Shown here in pieces: positions 27,263 to 35,382 of a DNA stretch of 50,238 nucleotides (positions within the stretch are counted from its first letter, which is position 1; each line of letters opens with the position of its first letter). The translations under genes and the position numbers were made by a program. The notes beneath the pieces are model-generated. The model was not told where the DNA came from. It worked only from the letters and a program-made list of their open reading frames with translations, and searched no databases. The DNA is from Chloroflexota bacterium. GTDB taxonomy: Bacteria > Chloroflexota > Dehalococcoidia > Lucifugimonadales > Australimonadaceae. Location: the NCBI GenBank assembly GCA_027618515.1, contig JAQCEV010000007.1, forward strand, positions 1 to 50,238. The letters run 5' to 3'.

Positions 27263-27918
27263 CGCTGGCTCTCCAGTGCGCTGGTCATCAGCGTTCGGGC
27301 TCTGCGCTGCCATTCGGGGCCAACGTGGTCGAGCCCGAGCACGCGCGCAGCCATGGATCGTCCACCCATGCCGTAGTGACGAAAATCGCTCAGTTCACGG
27401 ACGGTTATCGTGCCAGGATCGCTGGAAGCAAGTGTTACGCGTGCGTCGGCAGCGAGAGAACCCTCGCTCAACACGCGTAGGTAGAAGCCAACGCGTCCGC
27501 TCCGCTGGAATCGTGCGGCGAATCGAGGGATGCCTACTTTGTGATCCAGCTTGTAGCAAGGAGACCGAGGCTCCGTGACTTGCAGCCGAACGCTGCACAC
27601 GTCCCAGATGTCGCCCACACGAACTTCATGTGATTCCACACCGGCCACGGTTAGATTTTCGCCAAACCACCCGAACTCTGGAATGGAGAGACCCTCTTGC
27701 ACCCGCCAGTAGTCGTAGTCTTCTGCCGCGTAGGCGTAGACGGTCTTCAGCGGGCCTCCATGATTGAGCGTGTCGCCCTGGCCGTCGCCGGTTAGACCAG
27801 AGGCGAGGACGTCGACAGGCCCATCGACAGCATGCTTGTAGATACCACTGTTGACCGTGCCGCGTGCCGTGCCGGACACAGACGCGGGCATCGCGACATT
27901 AACGGAGACGATTTGCAT
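27259..27918 (-). CDS. MOSC-domain protein (YiiM-like)
   Basis: A 219-residue MOSC-domain protein. Such proteins handle molybdenum-cofactor sulfur or reduce N-hydroxylated substrates. Seen: LNHGGPLKTVYAYAAEDYDYW, split as NHGGPLKTVYAY and DYDYW, then GWFGENLTVAGV, RVGDIWDV, and EPRSPCYKLDHKVG with the conserved cysteine. The open frame runs back through the tRNA-Ser gene, but the real start is the ATG at 27918 (MQIVSVNV). It is translationally coupled to dprA. Confidence 0.85.
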   Translation of the reverse strand: MQIVSVNVAMPASVSGTARGTVNSGIYKHAVDGPVDVLASGLTGDGQGDTLNHGGPLKTVYAYAAEDYDYWRVQEGLSIPEFGWFGENLTVAGVESHEVRVGDIWDVCSVRLQVTEPRSPCYKLDHKVGIPRFAARFQRSGRVGFYLRVLSEGSLAADARVTLASSDPGTITVRELSDFRHYGMGGRSMAARVLGLDHVGPEWQRRARTLMTSALESQR

Positions 27919-28020
27919 CGCAACACCAAAAAATTCGAATAAGGGGCATGGTGCGGTTTGCGTACCGATGAATGCAAGAGGGAATTGGCGGATGCCAGAA
28001 TCCGTACGCAGGAAACCGGA

Positions 28021-28108
28021 TGGCGGAGAGAGCGGGATTCGAACCCGCGAGACATTGCTGCCTACACGATTTCCAGTCGTGCCCGTTCGGCCACTCCGGC
28101 ACCTCTCC
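28021..28108 (-). tRNA. tRNA-Ser (anticodon GGA)
   Basis: Cloverleaf with a long variable arm typical of tRNA-Ser. The acceptor 5' strand GGAGAGG pairs with TCTCTCC (last pair G-U), with discriminator G and an encoded CCA (positions 28021-28023). The anticodon loop CTGGAAA has anticodon GGA. The T stem is GCGGG with loop TTCGAAT. It lies 85 nt downstream of the second tRNA-Ser on the same strand. Confidence 0.95.
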
Positions 28109-28193
28109 TGGTCGACCATCTGACGCGCGAAACACTAGCGGCAACTCGGCCTTGAGTCGCTGCTCTGAGCGTATCACACGGGTACGTTGTGAA

Positions 28194-28284
28194 TGGCGGA
28201 GAGAAAGGGATTCGAACCCTTGGTAGAGGAAACCCCTACAACGGTTTTCGAGACCGTCGCCTTCAACCGCTCAGCCATCTCTCC
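28194..28284 (-). tRNA. tRNA-Ser (anticodon CGA)
   Basis: Second serine tRNA. GGAGAGA at the 5' end pairs with TCTCTCC at the 3' end, with discriminator G and encoded CCA. The anticodon loop CTCGAAA has anticodon CGA, and the variable arm is long (about 20 nt). The T loop TTCGAAT is canonical. Confidence 0.95.
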
Positions 28285-28604
28285 ACGCAGGTAACGATGT
28301 GGTGGAGCCCGATCGGGTATGTAACGCCAATCAACGACTGGCGCGGAACCCCGCGTGTAGCTCGCCACGCGCACCATTCTACTGAACGGTGGTTTCTCAC
28401 GCCAGAACCTGGCCCGCCGAATCGGAGCGCAAAGTGTCGTCCGTCGATGGTTTCGTTGCGACCGCCAGCTCCAGGCTGGCGTTAGGAAACCCCTGCCGGT
28501 CACCCCCGTACGGGCTGGTTCGACCTACCTGAACGGGTAGGGAGTACGGGGCCGAAGGCCGGTACCATGACACGGGAATCTTGTGCTCATGGGACGTCCA
28601 CCAA
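28285..28604 (+). other. Gap between tRNA-Ser and the LuxR-type gene, with structured leader
   Basis: No gene was recognised here. Two inverted repeats stand out. CGCCAGC (28463-28469) pairs with GCTGGCG (28475-28481). CCCCGTAC (28504-28511) pairs with GTACGGGG (28544-28551), enclosing a further 6-bp stem CCTACC (28524-28529) with GGTAGG (28536-28541). No promoter hexamers of quality were found. The structures lie 50-140 nt before the regulator start. Confidence 0.5.
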
Positions 28605-29263
28605 ATGGAATACCTGCCGGTCTCCGATACGCCGACGGTGACGCCGTCCGTTCGCGTGGTTGCTGTGGCGGTGGACCCGCTGGCGCGGGCCGGGATCGCA
28701 GCGCTGATATCCGCTCGCGAATCGACGCAATTGGCTGGCCAAGCATCAGCCGACGAGAATCTCGTGGATGTGGTGGATGCGTACCGAGGAGATGCGATCG
28801 TTTGGGACATCGGCGTTGCGCTGGATGACGGGGTGGAGCGTCTAGCGGAGCTCGCTGACGCGTTGCCGCCGATCGTCGCGCTGCTTGGCGACGCGGGGAT
28901 CGCGGGCCAAGCGTGGGCCGCAGGTGCGCGGGCTCTCTTGCACCGTGATGTCACGCCTGGACGGCTAGCGGCCGCAGTTCATGCCGCCGTTGAGGGTGTC
29001 ACGGTGTTGGACGACGCATTTGCGGATGTGCTTTGCGGCGGCCCGAGCTCGCGGTGGCATTGCGTGAACCATTGACTCCACGTGAGATCGATGTGCTGCG
29101 CTTGTTGGCCGAAGGGCACCCGAACAAGGGCATCGCAGCGGTGCTTGGCGTGACTGAGAACACGGTGAAGTTCCACGTGAACGCTCTCTTCGGAAAGCTG
29201 GGCGTTCAATCGCGCACCGAAGCTGTCACTAGGGCGGCGCGCGCTGGACTAGTCCCGCTCTAG
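28605..29263 (+). pseudogene. LuxR/NarL-type response regulator with a frameshift
   Basis: A receiver-like domain (VRVVAVAVDPLARAG, with the likely phospho-acceptor Asp in IVWDIG) runs from the ATG at 28605. A C-terminal LuxR helix-turn-helix follows: LTPREIDVLRLLAEG, NKGIAAVLGVTENTVKFHV. The two parts lie in different frames. The switch is near 29030-29034, where CTTT would have to be CTTTT to join DDAFADVL to RRPELAVAL. As written, the first frame ends with 15 foreign residues and lacks the DNA-binding domain. A 1-nt deletion or a homopolymer sequence error explains it. It sits upstream of two trypsin-like protease genes. Confidence 0.75.
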
Positions 29264-29414
29264 CTCTCCTCTAGTCCAATAGTCTCAAACCGGATCACCA
29301 AGTTGATAGGCCAGAGCCTACCCGATCGGGTGGGGGCGAATGCCCGTGCTCTCTCGCACACTGGTTATGCCGACCAGCACAGGGTGCCTGGCGGGTGGAA
29401 CTGGAGAGTTGAAC

Positions 29415-30310
29415 ATGAGTGAAGTACTGACAGATCTGTCTGACGCGTTGGCAGCCGCAGTGTCGGCTGCGGGGCCGAGTGTGGCCCGCGTCGACGCACG
29501 CAACCGCTACCCAGCGAGCGGAATCGTTTATGCAGCCGAGGGCATAGTGGTGACTGCTTCTCACGTCGTGCGTCGCGACGAAGGCATCACGATCGGCGTA
29601 GGGGAAGATGACATTCCCGCTGAATTGGTTGGCCGTGACCCGGCGACGGACATCGCGGTGCTCAGGGCTGCCTCCGGTGGGCTGACCCCGGCACGATGGG
29701 GCGATGCGGACCAACTCAAGGTTGGCCATGTGACGCTGGCTTTGGGGCGTCCAGGCAAGACCGTGCGTGCAACGATGGGTATCGCGAGCGCAGTAGGGGG
29801 AGAATGGCGTAGCCCTGCGGGAGGCCGGTTCGAGCGCTAGCTATTGGCGGACGTGGCCATGCACCCGGGCTTTCCGGGTGGTCCGTTGGTGGGCGCGGAT
29901 GGCGGTGTGTTGGGCATGAACACCTCGGGGCTGCTTCGTGCCGCGACTCCTTCGATCCCGATAGCGGATGTGAAACGCATCGCAGATGCCCTGCTCGCTC
30001 ACGGCACGGTGAGCCGTGGTTATCTGGGGATAACGCCTCAGCCCGCCCGCTTATCGGCAGATCTAGCGGAGAACCTTGGCCGTGAGACAGGCTTGTTGGT
30101 GACGTCTGTGGAGCCGGAAGGCCCGGCGGCCAAGTCGGGGTTGTTGTTGGGGACGTCATCGTTGGCTTGGACGGTTCGCCCGTGACTCACCTGGATCACT
30201 TGTTCGGTGCCCTAGCAGATGCCGCAGGTCGATCGATCACTCTTGCTATCGTCCGGGGTGGCCAGGTCAGTGAAGTCGAAGTCGAGGTTGGGGAGCGAGG
30301 CCGCCGATGA
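29415..30310 (+). pseudogene. Trypsin-like serine protease with PDZ domain, multiply disrupted
   Basis: HtrA-like protease, probably broken. His in TASHVV and Asp in PATDIAVLRA are present. The site usually written PGFSGGPLV reads PGFPGGPLV (codon at 29874-29876), so the catalytic Ser is Pro. A TAG at 29838-29840 stops the frame before that point. A 1-nt loss in the GGGG run at 30149-30152 shifts the frame inside the PDZ domain; adding one G restores GLLLGDVIVGLDGSPV and carries the frame to a TGA at 30310 that overlaps the next protease's ATG. ATG 29415 follows GGAGAG. Three independent lesions favour real decay over a single error. Confidence 0.8.
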
Positions 30311-30927
30311 GTGCTCCAGGCGTCGAGTCCCTGCCGTTCGCGGATTCGCTGAACTTGGATCTGGCGGAGGTGGCCAAGGACGCTCGCGAAGCCCTCGTGC
30401 GGGTCGTTAGCAGAGGCCACGGAGTTGGGTCAGGCGTTATATGGGATTCCAGAGGCGTCATTGTTACCAATGCCCATATGGTGGAAGACGAAGGCGTTTC
30501 CGTGGTGACCAGCGCTGGCGCCGAGGTGGATGCACGTGTTGTCCATCGGGACGTACAGGCTGATGTCGCGGTGCTGAAGATCGATGCAGCGGGCCTTTCC
30601 GCTGCCCCGGTGGGTGACCCCGAGAGCCTGCGGGCCGGTGAGATGGTGTTCGCGTTGGGTTATCCCTGGGGGATAGCGGCGGCGGTCACTGCGGGCGTCG
30701 TCATTGGAGTTGGCGAACAGGAAGAGGTCTACGTTGGAACTAAGGGACGCCCGTGGTTGACAGTGAATATGCGCCTCCGGCCAGGGAATTCAGGTGGCCC
30801 GGTGATAGATTCTCGTGGTCGCATCGTGGGACTCTCTACGGTGATGGCGAGTTCACAGATCGGATTAGCGGTGCCGTCCAATGTGGTGAGTGATGTCGTG
30901 AAGTCAGCGTACGAGCGGGGTATCTAG
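30307..30927 (+). CDS. Trypsin-like serine protease (intact)
   Basis: A 206-residue protease domain with the full triad: His in VTNAHMVE, Asp in QADVAVLKID and Ser in RPGNSGGPVID. It has neither a recognisable signal peptide nor a PDZ domain, so it looks like a bare, perhaps cytoplasmic, HtrA-type core. Its ATG overlaps the end of the decayed protease (ATGA), so the pair was once an operon. The role is unknown; regulation by the upstream LuxR-type gene is a guess from context. Confidence 0.85.
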   Translation: MSAPGVESLPFADSLNLDLAEVAKDAREALVRVVSRGHGVGSGVIWDSRGVIVTNAHMVEDEGVSVVTSAGAEVDARVVHRDVQADVAVLKIDAAGLSAAPVGDPESLRAGEMVFALGYPWGIAAAVTAGVVIGVGEQEEVYVGTKGRPWLTVNMRLRPGNSGGPVIDSRGRIVGLSTVMASSQIGLAVPSNVVSDVVKSAYERGI

Positions 30928-30935
30928 CTGGGGCC

Positions 30936-30977
30936 TGCGCCAATAGACCTGCCAAAAGGGCAGTGTTCATTGGCGCA
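30936..30977 (+). other. Strong hairpin after the protease gene
   Basis: A 9-bp outer stem TGCGCCAAT with ATTGGCGCA, then an internal loop and an inner 5-bp stem CTGCC with GGCAG. It begins 9 nt after the protease stop. No U tract follows, so it is a weak terminator candidate or an mRNA 3' protecting structure. Confidence 0.5.
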
Positions 30978-31052
30978 GAGCTCTGAAACGGAAATCTCTG
31001 ATGTATCGTGGGAATAAGGGGTATAGCCCCAACTCAACGCCACTTTGTTGCC

Positions 31053-31082
31053 TTGACACCCTTCGAATCCTGAACGTACCAT
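31053..31082 (+). promoter_or_regulatory. Sigma-70-like promoter for glmU
   Basis: A perfect TTGACA (31053-31058), an 18-nt spacer and TACCAT (31077-31082, 4 of 6). Predicted start near 31089, giving a leader of about 110 nt before the glmU ATG. The rest of the 30.93-31.20 kb gap holds only the hairpin and no gene. Confidence 0.6.
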
Positions 31083-31199
31083 CATTGAGAAGTGAACGAA
31101 CCAGATCATTGTGCTGACGGTGGATGCTTGGGCGAATCTTTAGAGGAGCCCCCGAGTAGCCACCGTATTTTGTTTCCTGCGATGGCGCGCTAGATTCCT

Positions 31200-32594
31200 A
31201 TGGAAGGTTGGATAACCATCCTGATGGCTGCGGGCAAGGGGGTGCGTATGCACTCTGCCAAGCCCAAGGTCTTGCACCGCGTCGCTGGCGTGCCGATGAT
31301 CGGCCATGCCGTCGCCGCCGCGCGCACCCTTGACCCTTCCTCCGTCCCCATGGTCGTTGTTTCTCCAGATAACCGTGCAGCCATTGCGCGCGAATTGGGC
31401 GATGGATTCGAGTACGTGGAGCAACCCGAGCCCATGGGCACAGGTCATGCTCTATCTGTTGCGCTGAAGCACGTCCTGCCCCAGGCCGCGAATGTTCTTC
31501 TCCTGAATGGCGATATGCCTCTGATCACGAGTGACGACCTGCGCACTCTCGGTGAAACACATCTGGGCCGACAAGCGGCCATCACGGTGGGGGTAGCTAC
31601 GCTCGCTGCGGAGGATGCCGTTGACCTCGGCACGCTGAGGCGTGGTGCCCGCGGAAAAGCGGTGGCGATCATCGAGGCCGTGGAGCGAACCGGGCAGTCC
31701 GCGCCGACCGTGGAGGTCGCGGTCGGTGCATTCGCGCTGGACGCGGTTTGGGTACGCGGCGCCGTGGATCGCCTGCCGCCGCATGCTCATGGCGAGTACT
31801 TCGTGACCGACCTCGTAGCGCTGGCCATAGCAGATGGGCTCCGCGTGGAGGCAGTGGCCTTGAACTCAGTCCGGCCGTGCATCGGGGTCAATACCAGGGC
31901 GCAGCTTGCGAAGGCGGAGCAGGAGATGCAGGGACGCCTGCGTCAGCAGGCCATGGACGCTGGCGTGACGATGGCCGACCCATCAACGGTTTACCTGGAC
32001 GCGACCGTGGGTTTCGCGCCTGACGTGACGATCCTGCCGAATACGACGCTTAGCGGCACCACGAGCATCGCAGAAGGCGCGGTGCTGGGCCCTAACGCTC
32101 AGATCAGCGATACGTGGGTCGGGTCTGGCGCGGTTATCGGTTCTGCTGTGATCAACGGCTCCAGCATCGGCATCGGCGCGCAGGTGGGGCCGTTCACGTT
32201 GATCCGCGCAGGGTCGACTATCGAGGACGGGGCCCACATAGGGGCGCATGTGGAGATCAAGGCGAGCCGTATCGGCAAGGGCACTCACGTTGGCCATTTC
32301 AGCTACGTGGGTGACGCGGTGCTCGGCGAGAACGTCAACATAGGCGCAGGTACGGTTACCTGCAACTACGATGGGCAGAACAAGCATGTCACGACCATAG
32401 GTGACGGCGCGTTCATAGGGAGCGGAAGCATGCTGGTCGCTCCTATCAGCATAGGCGCAGGTGCACTCACGGGTGCTGGCGCGGTGGTTACCAAGAACGT
32501 TGGGCCTGGCGAGAGAGTGGCGGGCGTTCCTGCGCGCCAAATCTCACAGCGCCCTGAAGCGACAGCGAACGAGGAGGGACAATCCCTTGGATAG
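31200..32594 (+). CDS. glmU: Bifunctional N-acetylglucosamine-1-phosphate uridyltransferase / glucosamine-1-phosphate acetyltransferase
   Basis: Makes UDP-GlcNAc, the precursor of peptidoglycan and surface glycans. In the 464 residues the N-terminal nucleotidyltransferase domain shows LMAAGKGVRMHSAKPKVL, EPMGTGHAL and LLNGDMPLI. The C-terminal left-handed beta-helix has many hexapeptide repeats and the acetyltransferase signature GAGTVTCNYDGQNKH. The final AGVPARQI is typical. It overlaps the CBS-domain gene by 8 nt. The ribosome-binding site is weak. Confidence 0.97.
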   Translation: MEGWITILMAAGKGVRMHSAKPKVLHRVAGVPMIGHAVAAARTLDPSSVPMVVVSPDNRAAIARELGDGFEYVEQPEPMGTGHALSVALKHVLPQAANVLLLNGDMPLITSDDLRTLGETHLGRQAAITVGVATLAAEDAVDLGTLRRGARGKAVAIIEAVERTGQSAPTVEVAVGAFALDAVWVRGAVDRLPPHAHGEYFVTDLVALAIADGLRVEAVALNSVRPCIGVNTRAQLAKAEQEMQGRLRQQAMDAGVTMADPSTVYLDATVGFAPDVTILPNTTLSGTTSIAEGAVLGPNAQISDTWVGSGAVIGSAVINGSSIGIGAQVGPFTLIRAGSTIEDGAHIGAHVEIKASRIGKGTHVGHFSYVGDAVLGENVNIGAGTVTCNYDGQNKHVTTIGDGAFIGSGSMLVAPISIGAGALTGAGAVVTKNVGPGERVAGVPARQISQRPEATANEEGQSLG

Positions 32595-33897
32595 TGGTAG
32601 TACGGCGATAGCAATCTTGTTGGTCGTGGCAATTCTGGCATTCCTTGGACTGCGTGCGATCGACGCCGCGCTGCCGTTGCTCCGCCGGAGCACGGTGCGC
32701 GAAACGCTCAAAGAAGGGACGTTCAAGGACGCCGTGTTGCGCCGGATGCGTTCCTCAAGAGAAGCCTACGATGAGCTGGTCCACCTGCTCACGTCGCTCT
32801 CCGCCGGATCAGTAGCGGCGTTGTCCGTCGCGTTGATGGCCAGAGCGACCGAGATTTTTTGGCCACTCACCGCCCTTGGCATCGTCGGGATCGCGTTCGT
32901 ATCTCTGATCCTCGGTTCGTTGGTTGAACGCCTTGTTCCCCGCCTGAGTATCCCTCGCTTAGTGCTGCTCGGCACGGCCGCTCAGGTCGTAATGCTGCCA
33001 TTTTTACCCCTGCCACGACTTGTGAGACTTGGTCTTCCCATGACCGGTACTCGCGCGGAGCAATCTGCTCCAGCAAGCGGCGATGCCGCCACCGAGCGGC
33101 CCGAGCCTGATATCGAAGAGGAGATGGGCGAAGAGCCGCTGGAGCGCCACGAAAAGGCGATGATCTACGCGATCTTGCACCTCGACCAGACGCCCGTTCG
33201 CGAGATCATGGTCCCGCGGGTTGACATAGTGAGTCTCGATGTCAGTGTCCCGCTCGATGAAGCGGTGCCACGCATGCTTGAGAGCGGGCACAGCCGATTG
33301 CCGATCTACGAAGAGAGTCCCGACAACATCATCGGTATCCTCTATGGGCGTGATCTGCTGGCCGCTACCAACCGTGGGGAGGGGGCTGCACCACCTACGC
33401 TCCGCGACTTGCTGCGACCGTGCTTCTTCGTTCCGGAGAGCAAGCGCGTCGATGAGATGCTGACCGAGTTCCAACAGCGACGAGTCCACCTCGCAGTCGT
33501 CGTCGACGAGTACGGCGGAGTCGCAGGTATCGTCACGATCGAAGACCTTCTGGAGGAGATCGTCGGCGAGATCGAGGATGAATTCGACCGTGAAGAACCG
33601 ACTGTCGAGCGTTTGGAGTCGGGCGACGCGCAAGTGGACGCGCGGATCCCGATCGACAGTTTCAACGAAGAGTTCAATGTGGACATCGAACCCCAGGGAT
33701 TCGATACCCTCGGAGGCTTCATGTTCAGCAGGTTGGGTCGCATCCCTACGGCCGGTGACATGGTGGAGGAAGCCGGCCTGCGTATGCAGGTCACGGCTAC
33801 CGCTGGGCGTCGGGTCAAGAAGGTGCGCGTAAGCCCGCAGCCTGCGGAAGCATCGGTGGATGTGCGCACTGAAAGCGACGCGACTAAGTCCGCATAG
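32587..33897 (+). CDS. CNNM/CorC-family membrane protein with CBS pair
   Basis: A 436-residue protein of the HlyC/CorC (DUF21) family linked to Mg2+ or Co2+ efflux. The N-terminal third has several membrane helices. The CBS pair follows with REIMVPRVDIVSLD, GHSRLPIYE, GILYGRDLL and DEYGGVAGIVTIEDLLEEIVGEI, and a CorC_HlyC C-terminal domain with DTLGGFMFSRLGRIP. TTG start at 32587, chosen because AGGAGG lies about 9 nt before it and because an upstream in-frame ATG would lie deep inside glmU. Its stop codon abuts the tandem repeat. Confidence 0.9.
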   Translation: MDSGSTAIAILLVVAILAFLGLRAIDAALPLLRRSTVRETLKEGTFKDAVLRRMRSSREAYDELVHLLTSLSAGSVAALSVALMARATEIFWPLTALGIVGIAFVSLILGSLVERLVPRLSIPRLVLLGTAAQVVMLPFLPLPRLVRLGLPMTGTRAEQSAPASGDAATERPEPDIEEEMGEEPLERHEKAMIYAILHLDQTPVREIMVPRVDIVSLDVSVPLDEAVPRMLESGHSRLPIYEESPDNIIGILYGRDLLAATNRGEGAAPPTLRDLLRPCFFVPESKRVDEMLTEFQQRRVHLAVVVDEYGGVAGIVTIEDLLEEIVGEIEDEFDREEPTVERLESGDAQVDARIPIDSFNEEFNVDIEPQGFDTLGGFMFSRLGRIPTAGDMVEEAGLRMQVTATAGRRVKKVRVSPQPAEASVDVRTESDATKSA

Positions 33898-34145
33898 CGT
33901 CTGCTCGCCGTTGCCAGAGACCTGCACTACAGCGTTGCGAGATCAGGGCAAGCTGGCGGGATCTCGCCGAGAACTCCGCTACGACTCGCCGTAAGGCGTT
34001 CGCCTCTGGCGATTGATTGCCGGAGGGATACGTTACCCGCGAAAGGCGCTGCCTCTACCGCTGACCGCCTCAGCCTTGATCCCTGCCGTTCCTGTATCCA
34101 TGCGGTCGGCAGCGGTTGTCCCGTGCGCGTGACAGGCGCAATCCT
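33894..34145. repeat. Tandem repeat unit 1 (candidate structured RNA)
   Basis: First of two head-to-tail copies, period about 252-261 bp, beginning at the stop of the CBS gene. Identical islands shared with unit 2 include CTACAGCGTTGCGAGATCAGG (from 33927, here split as CTACAGCGTTGCGAG plus ATCAGG), TTACCCGCGAAAG and ACCGCCTCAGCCTTGATCC. Internal stems: GCGAGATC (33937-33944) with GATCTCGC; CGCC-TCT-GGCG; CGCC-GTAA-GGCG; and TGCGC with GCGCA near the end. No reading frame explains the conservation. Confidence 0.75.
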
Positions 34146-34405
34146 ATAGCGCCCGCTCGCCGGTTCCGGAGACCCCACTACAGCGTTGCGAGATCAGGCC
34201 GAGTTGAGCTGGCGGATCTCACCGAGAACTTCACTAGGACTCGCTGCAGGGCGTTCACCTCTGGTGATTGATTCCCGATGGGATTAGTTACCCGCGAAAG
34301 ACACAGCCTCTACCACTGACCGCCTCAGCCTTGATCCGAGGCCTACGTGTATCCGTTATCCGTGCGGTCGGCAGCCGTTGTCCGTGCGCGTAACATGCGC
34401 ACACG
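34146..34405. repeat. Tandem repeat unit 2 (candidate structured RNA)
   Basis: Second copy, diverged by roughly a fifth. Where unit 1 has the hairpin CGCC-TCT-GGCG this unit has CACC-TCT-GGTG, a compensatory G-C to A-U swap. CGCC-GTAA-GGCG becomes CGCT-GCAG-GGCG, keeping pairing through a G-U. The TGCGC/GCGCA stem extends to six pairs. The 8-bp GCGAGATC stem keeps 7 pairs. The coding strand of any RNA is not settled, and no terminator follows directly. Confidence 0.75.
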
Positions 34406-34582
34406 TTTCCGTGGAGTCGGGCCTACACGCGGGCTACACGCTTTGGAACGGCGCACGCACGACAGTGGCGAAGATGCGCAACGCCACGGGGACTTGATGA
34501 GGGGGCGGTCACGGCCTGTTTCATGTTTCACGGCGGTGTCGTCGCTCCTCGATGATCCGCTGCCCGAAGCGTGTTAAGGCGC
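34406..34582. other. Non-coding stretch after the repeats
   Basis: Nothing recognisable. It does not contain a third repeat copy, and no plausible reading frame with a ribosome-binding site was seen on either strand. Confidence 0.5.
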
Positions 34583-34617
34583 AAAAAAGCAGCCCCACCA
34601 ATGGTGGGGCTGCTTTT
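34583..34617 (-). terminator. Bidirectional-looking intrinsic terminator
   Basis: A perfect 12-bp stem AGCAGCCCCACC with GGTGGGGCTGCT, a 3-nt loop, and A6 on the left and T4 on the right. On the minus strand it gives a U6 tract just downstream of the collagen-like lipoprotein gene; on the plus strand a shorter U tract. Confidence 0.9.
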
Positions 34618-34643
34618 CATAGCCGAAGCTTAGGAGAACTGAA

Positions 34644-35174
34644 CTACTTGATGTTCAGGGCCGCGCTAGCCTTGCTGCCAGCGTTGCCCTCGGCGATAAC
34701 GCCGTGGAGGCCCTTACCAAGAAGTGTTGGGCTGATGGTTGCAGTAGCGAGACCGGCACTTGCCGTTGTGGTCTGTACGCTAGTGGAGCCATCCGGGGCT
34801 ACCAACGTTACCGTGATGGACTCAGTGGCGTTGAAGCCGGTGAGCCAGACGCTAACGTCAGCGGCGGTGCCCTGCGCAACAGCGTTGACGCTGAGCGTTA
34901 CGCCTGCAGTGGTGGACTCGCCGTCAGCGCCGAATGCACCAGCAGGGCCAGCCGAGCCACGAGAGCCAGCAGCGCCAGCTGCACCGTCAGCACCAGCGGG
35001 ACCACGGGCGCCAGCAGCACCAACGGGACCGGTAGCGCCAGCAGGGCCGGCAGCGCCATCTGCGCCAGCGGGACCAATTGTGCCGTCGTCGCCGGAACAG
35101 GCGGCAACCAGGAGTGACATTATTGTCAGGGTGAGGATCAGGGCCAAACGTTTGGTGGTGAAGAAGCGGTTCAT
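34644..35174 (-). CDS. Collagen-like repeat lipoprotein
   Basis: A 176-residue exported lipoprotein. A basic N-terminus and hydrophobic helix end in the lipobox LVAAC. About 20 uninterrupted Gly-X-Y triplets follow (GDDGTIGPAGADGAAG and onward). The last 90 residues look like a beta-rich Ig-like domain (VTLSVNAVAQGTAADVSVWL). The triplets suggest a short trimeric stalk displayed on the cell surface. It has its own promoter and terminator and no operon partners. The function is unknown; bacterial collagen-like proteins often act in adhesion. Confidence 0.85.
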   Translation of the reverse strand: MNRFFTTKRLALILTLTIMSLLVAACSGDDGTIGPAGADGAAGPAGATGPVGAAGARGPAGADGAAGAAGSRGSAGPAGAFGADGESTTAGVTLSVNAVAQGTAADVSVWLTGFNATESITVTLVAPDGSTSVQTTTASAGLATATISPTLLGKGLHGVIAEGNAGSKASAALNIK

Positions 35175-35270
35175 TTAGAACCCCCTTTCCGATTCTTTGC
35201 TGTCGCCATGCCTACCAAGCAGTGGTTGCTCCGAAGCAGACCACTATCACGTGCACAGAGAACAGGAGCA

Positions 35271-35300
35271 ATCATAGATAGAGGCTTTAAACCCTGTCAA
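35271..35300 (-). promoter_or_regulatory. Promoter of the collagen-like lipoprotein gene
   Basis: On the minus strand, perfect TTGACA (35300-35295), an 18-nt spacer and TATGAT (35276-35271). Transcription would start near 35265, giving a leader of about 90 nt with a G-rich ribosome-binding site just before the ATG. Confidence 0.7.
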
Positions 35301-35382
35301 GGGCTTTTGGTGCACCATACTGAGTTTCTCAGGCGCGTTTCGCCCACGCTGGTCTACGACCTCGATGCGTCACTCCTGCGAA

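Noticed and set aside
27919-28119. N-terminal extension of the MOSC protein through the tRNA gene
   Set aside because: The frame is open by chance across the tRNA-Ser; the family begins at the ATG at 27918.
33927-34178. 5S-rRNA-like string GTAGTGGGGTCTCC on the minus strand of the tandem repeat
   Set aside because: The rest of the 5S architecture (CCGAACTC loop and closing helix) is absent.
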